A DNA stretch of 64,000 bases from Flavobacterium gyeonganense (GTDB taxonomy: Bacteria; Bacteroidota; Bacteroidia; Flavobacteriales; Flavobacteriaceae). The notes under the pieces were generated by a model that made no database searches, was not told the origin of the DNA, and saw only the letters and a list, made by a program, of their open reading frames with translations. Made by a program: the position numbers and the translations under genes. The stretch lies in the NCBI RefSeq assembly GCF_029625295.1, contig NZ_CP121112.1, positions 1,798,001-1,862,000 on the forward strand, written 5' to 3'. This document shows, in pieces, positions 63,327 through 64,000 of the stretch (its first letter is position 1; each line of letters begins with the position of its first letter).

Positions 63327-64000
63327 ATGGGAAATAAAATATTTGATACTATTTTATTGAGAAAGATTGAAAACTTTGTATCTACTTTTGGAGAAGACAG
63401 CAATTCTATTTTTAAACTTAACGAGAAACTTATCCATCCGGCAGAATATGGAAAATATAGAGAAAATGCACTAAAAGATTTGTTACAAGTCTTGACTAAG
63501 TTTAAAGTGTCAGATGGCTTTGTAATTACCTCAAATGAAAAAGTAAGTACTCAATGTGACGTTGTTGTTTATGATAATTTAGATTTTCCAGTTTTAGAGA
63601 ATAATTTAGCACAGTTTTTTTCAATTGAAAGTGTTATTTCGATTGGAGAAGTTAAATCTACTTTGAACAAAGCTCAATTTAAAAGTGCTTTGAGAAAACT
63701 TGCTGAGAACAAAAAACTTTCTGAAAACATCAATGGAAAACCAAAATTAAAAGTAATATATGGCGACGAATATAATTCCCCAATTTCGTTTTTAGTTTGT
63801 AAGAACTTAAAATTCGAACTGGAAAAAATTGATTATGATGAGATCTATAAGGGGATTCCAAAAATATATTGGCATAATTTAATTCTTATAGTAGATCAAG
63901 GATTAAGTAACTATACTTTTGCAACCAAGAACTTTTCGGAATCAGATAAATCAGAATTCGTTTCCAATGGAGGTAATATAAATTTAGTATCATTTTTCCC
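63327..64000 (+). CDS. DUF6602-like protein with PD-(D/E)xK nuclease-like core, partial
   Basis: Runs off the window after 224 codons. It starts MGNKIFDTILLRKIENFVST. The middle holds a restriction-endonuclease-like core: YRENALKDLLQVLTKF helix, STQCDVVVYDNLDFPVLENN with the Asp strand, and FFSIESVISIGEVKSTLNKA with E-x-K. This order (helix, D, then E-x-K) is that of DUF6602-type proteins, which I recall near defence genes. Nuclease activity is inferred from the motif. It sits right behind the right-hand boundary repeat and GTTAATT, so it may be another cassette or island gene. Confidence 0.65.
   Translation, partial: MGNKIFDTILLRKIENFVSTFGEDSNSIFKLNEKLIHPAEYGKYRENALKDLLQVLTKFKVSDGFVITSNEKVSTQCDVVVYDNLDFPVLENNLAQFFSIESVISIGEVKSTLNKAQFKSALRKLAENKKLSENINGKPKLKVIYGDEYNSPISFLVCKNLKFELEKIDYDEIYKGIPKIYWHNLILIVDQGLSNYTFATKNFSESDKSEFVSNGGNINLVSFF

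Overview
The window is AT-rich chromosomal DNA of a Flavobacterium-type Bacteroidota, close in gene content to F. johnsoniae. Supporting signs are a SusC/SusD polysaccharide utilization locus, two proteins with type IX secretion (T9SS) C-terminal domains, TAnnTTTG-like -7 boxes, flavobacterial palindromic repeats and typical housekeeping genes. No rRNA, tRNA or CRISPR array was recognised.

Region 1 (1-13.7 kb) is mostly housekeeping. On the minus strand lie the start of tryptophan 2,3-dioxygenase, a frameshifted DUF3108 protein, the tyrosine-catabolic pair hmgA-hppD, a patatin/BamA-like outer-membrane phospholipase and a frameshifted uvrC. Then come a zinc deacylase with a frameshifted 5-formyl-THF cyclo-ligase, pheS, a CvpA-like protein, and a two-gene unit (Panacea-domain protein plus small membrane protein) that resembles a PanAT toxin-antitoxin pair.

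Region 2 (13.8-39.5 kb) is an 11-gene minus-strand polysaccharide utilization locus. In transcription order it encodes SusC, SusD, a surface glycan-binding lipoprotein, GH2, GH31, GH97, GH39, GH3, GH5, an SGNH acetylesterase and GH95. This set suits acetylated fucogalacto-xyloglucan: the endo-glucanase cuts the backbone, SusCD imports the pieces, and the exo-enzymes and esterase strip fucose, acetate, galactose, xylose and glucose. Two tandem Nudix-like (NrtR/AraR type) regulators diverge from susC across a 559-bp control region.

Region 3 (39.6-51.3 kb) carries lepA, then a tight three-gene operon of an Lgt-like integral membrane enzyme, a multi-cluster radical SAM enzyme resembling archaeal tetraether synthase (Tes/MJ0619) and a 64-aa membrane protein. 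This is the best candidate for an undescribed system. It is followed by a frameshifted WYL regulator facing two DinB-fold genes, pfkB, and a 1351-aa T9SS-exported repeat protein.

Region 4 (51.3-64 kb) is accessory DNA bounded by similar direct repeats. Small orphan genes alternate with structured sites resembling integron attC sites, with no integron integrase in view. Two apparently identical 2329-bp IS91-type elements (HUH transposase plus tyrosine recombinase) each sit at the same relative position inside such a site. An azoreductase/LysR divergent pair and a partial PD-(D/E)xK-like protein close the window.

Six genes (DUF3108, uvrC, cyclo-ligase, GH95, GH2, WYL) are each broken by a one-base change consistent with a poly-A/T tract error. 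This pattern looks more like consensus error than six independent pseudogenes.
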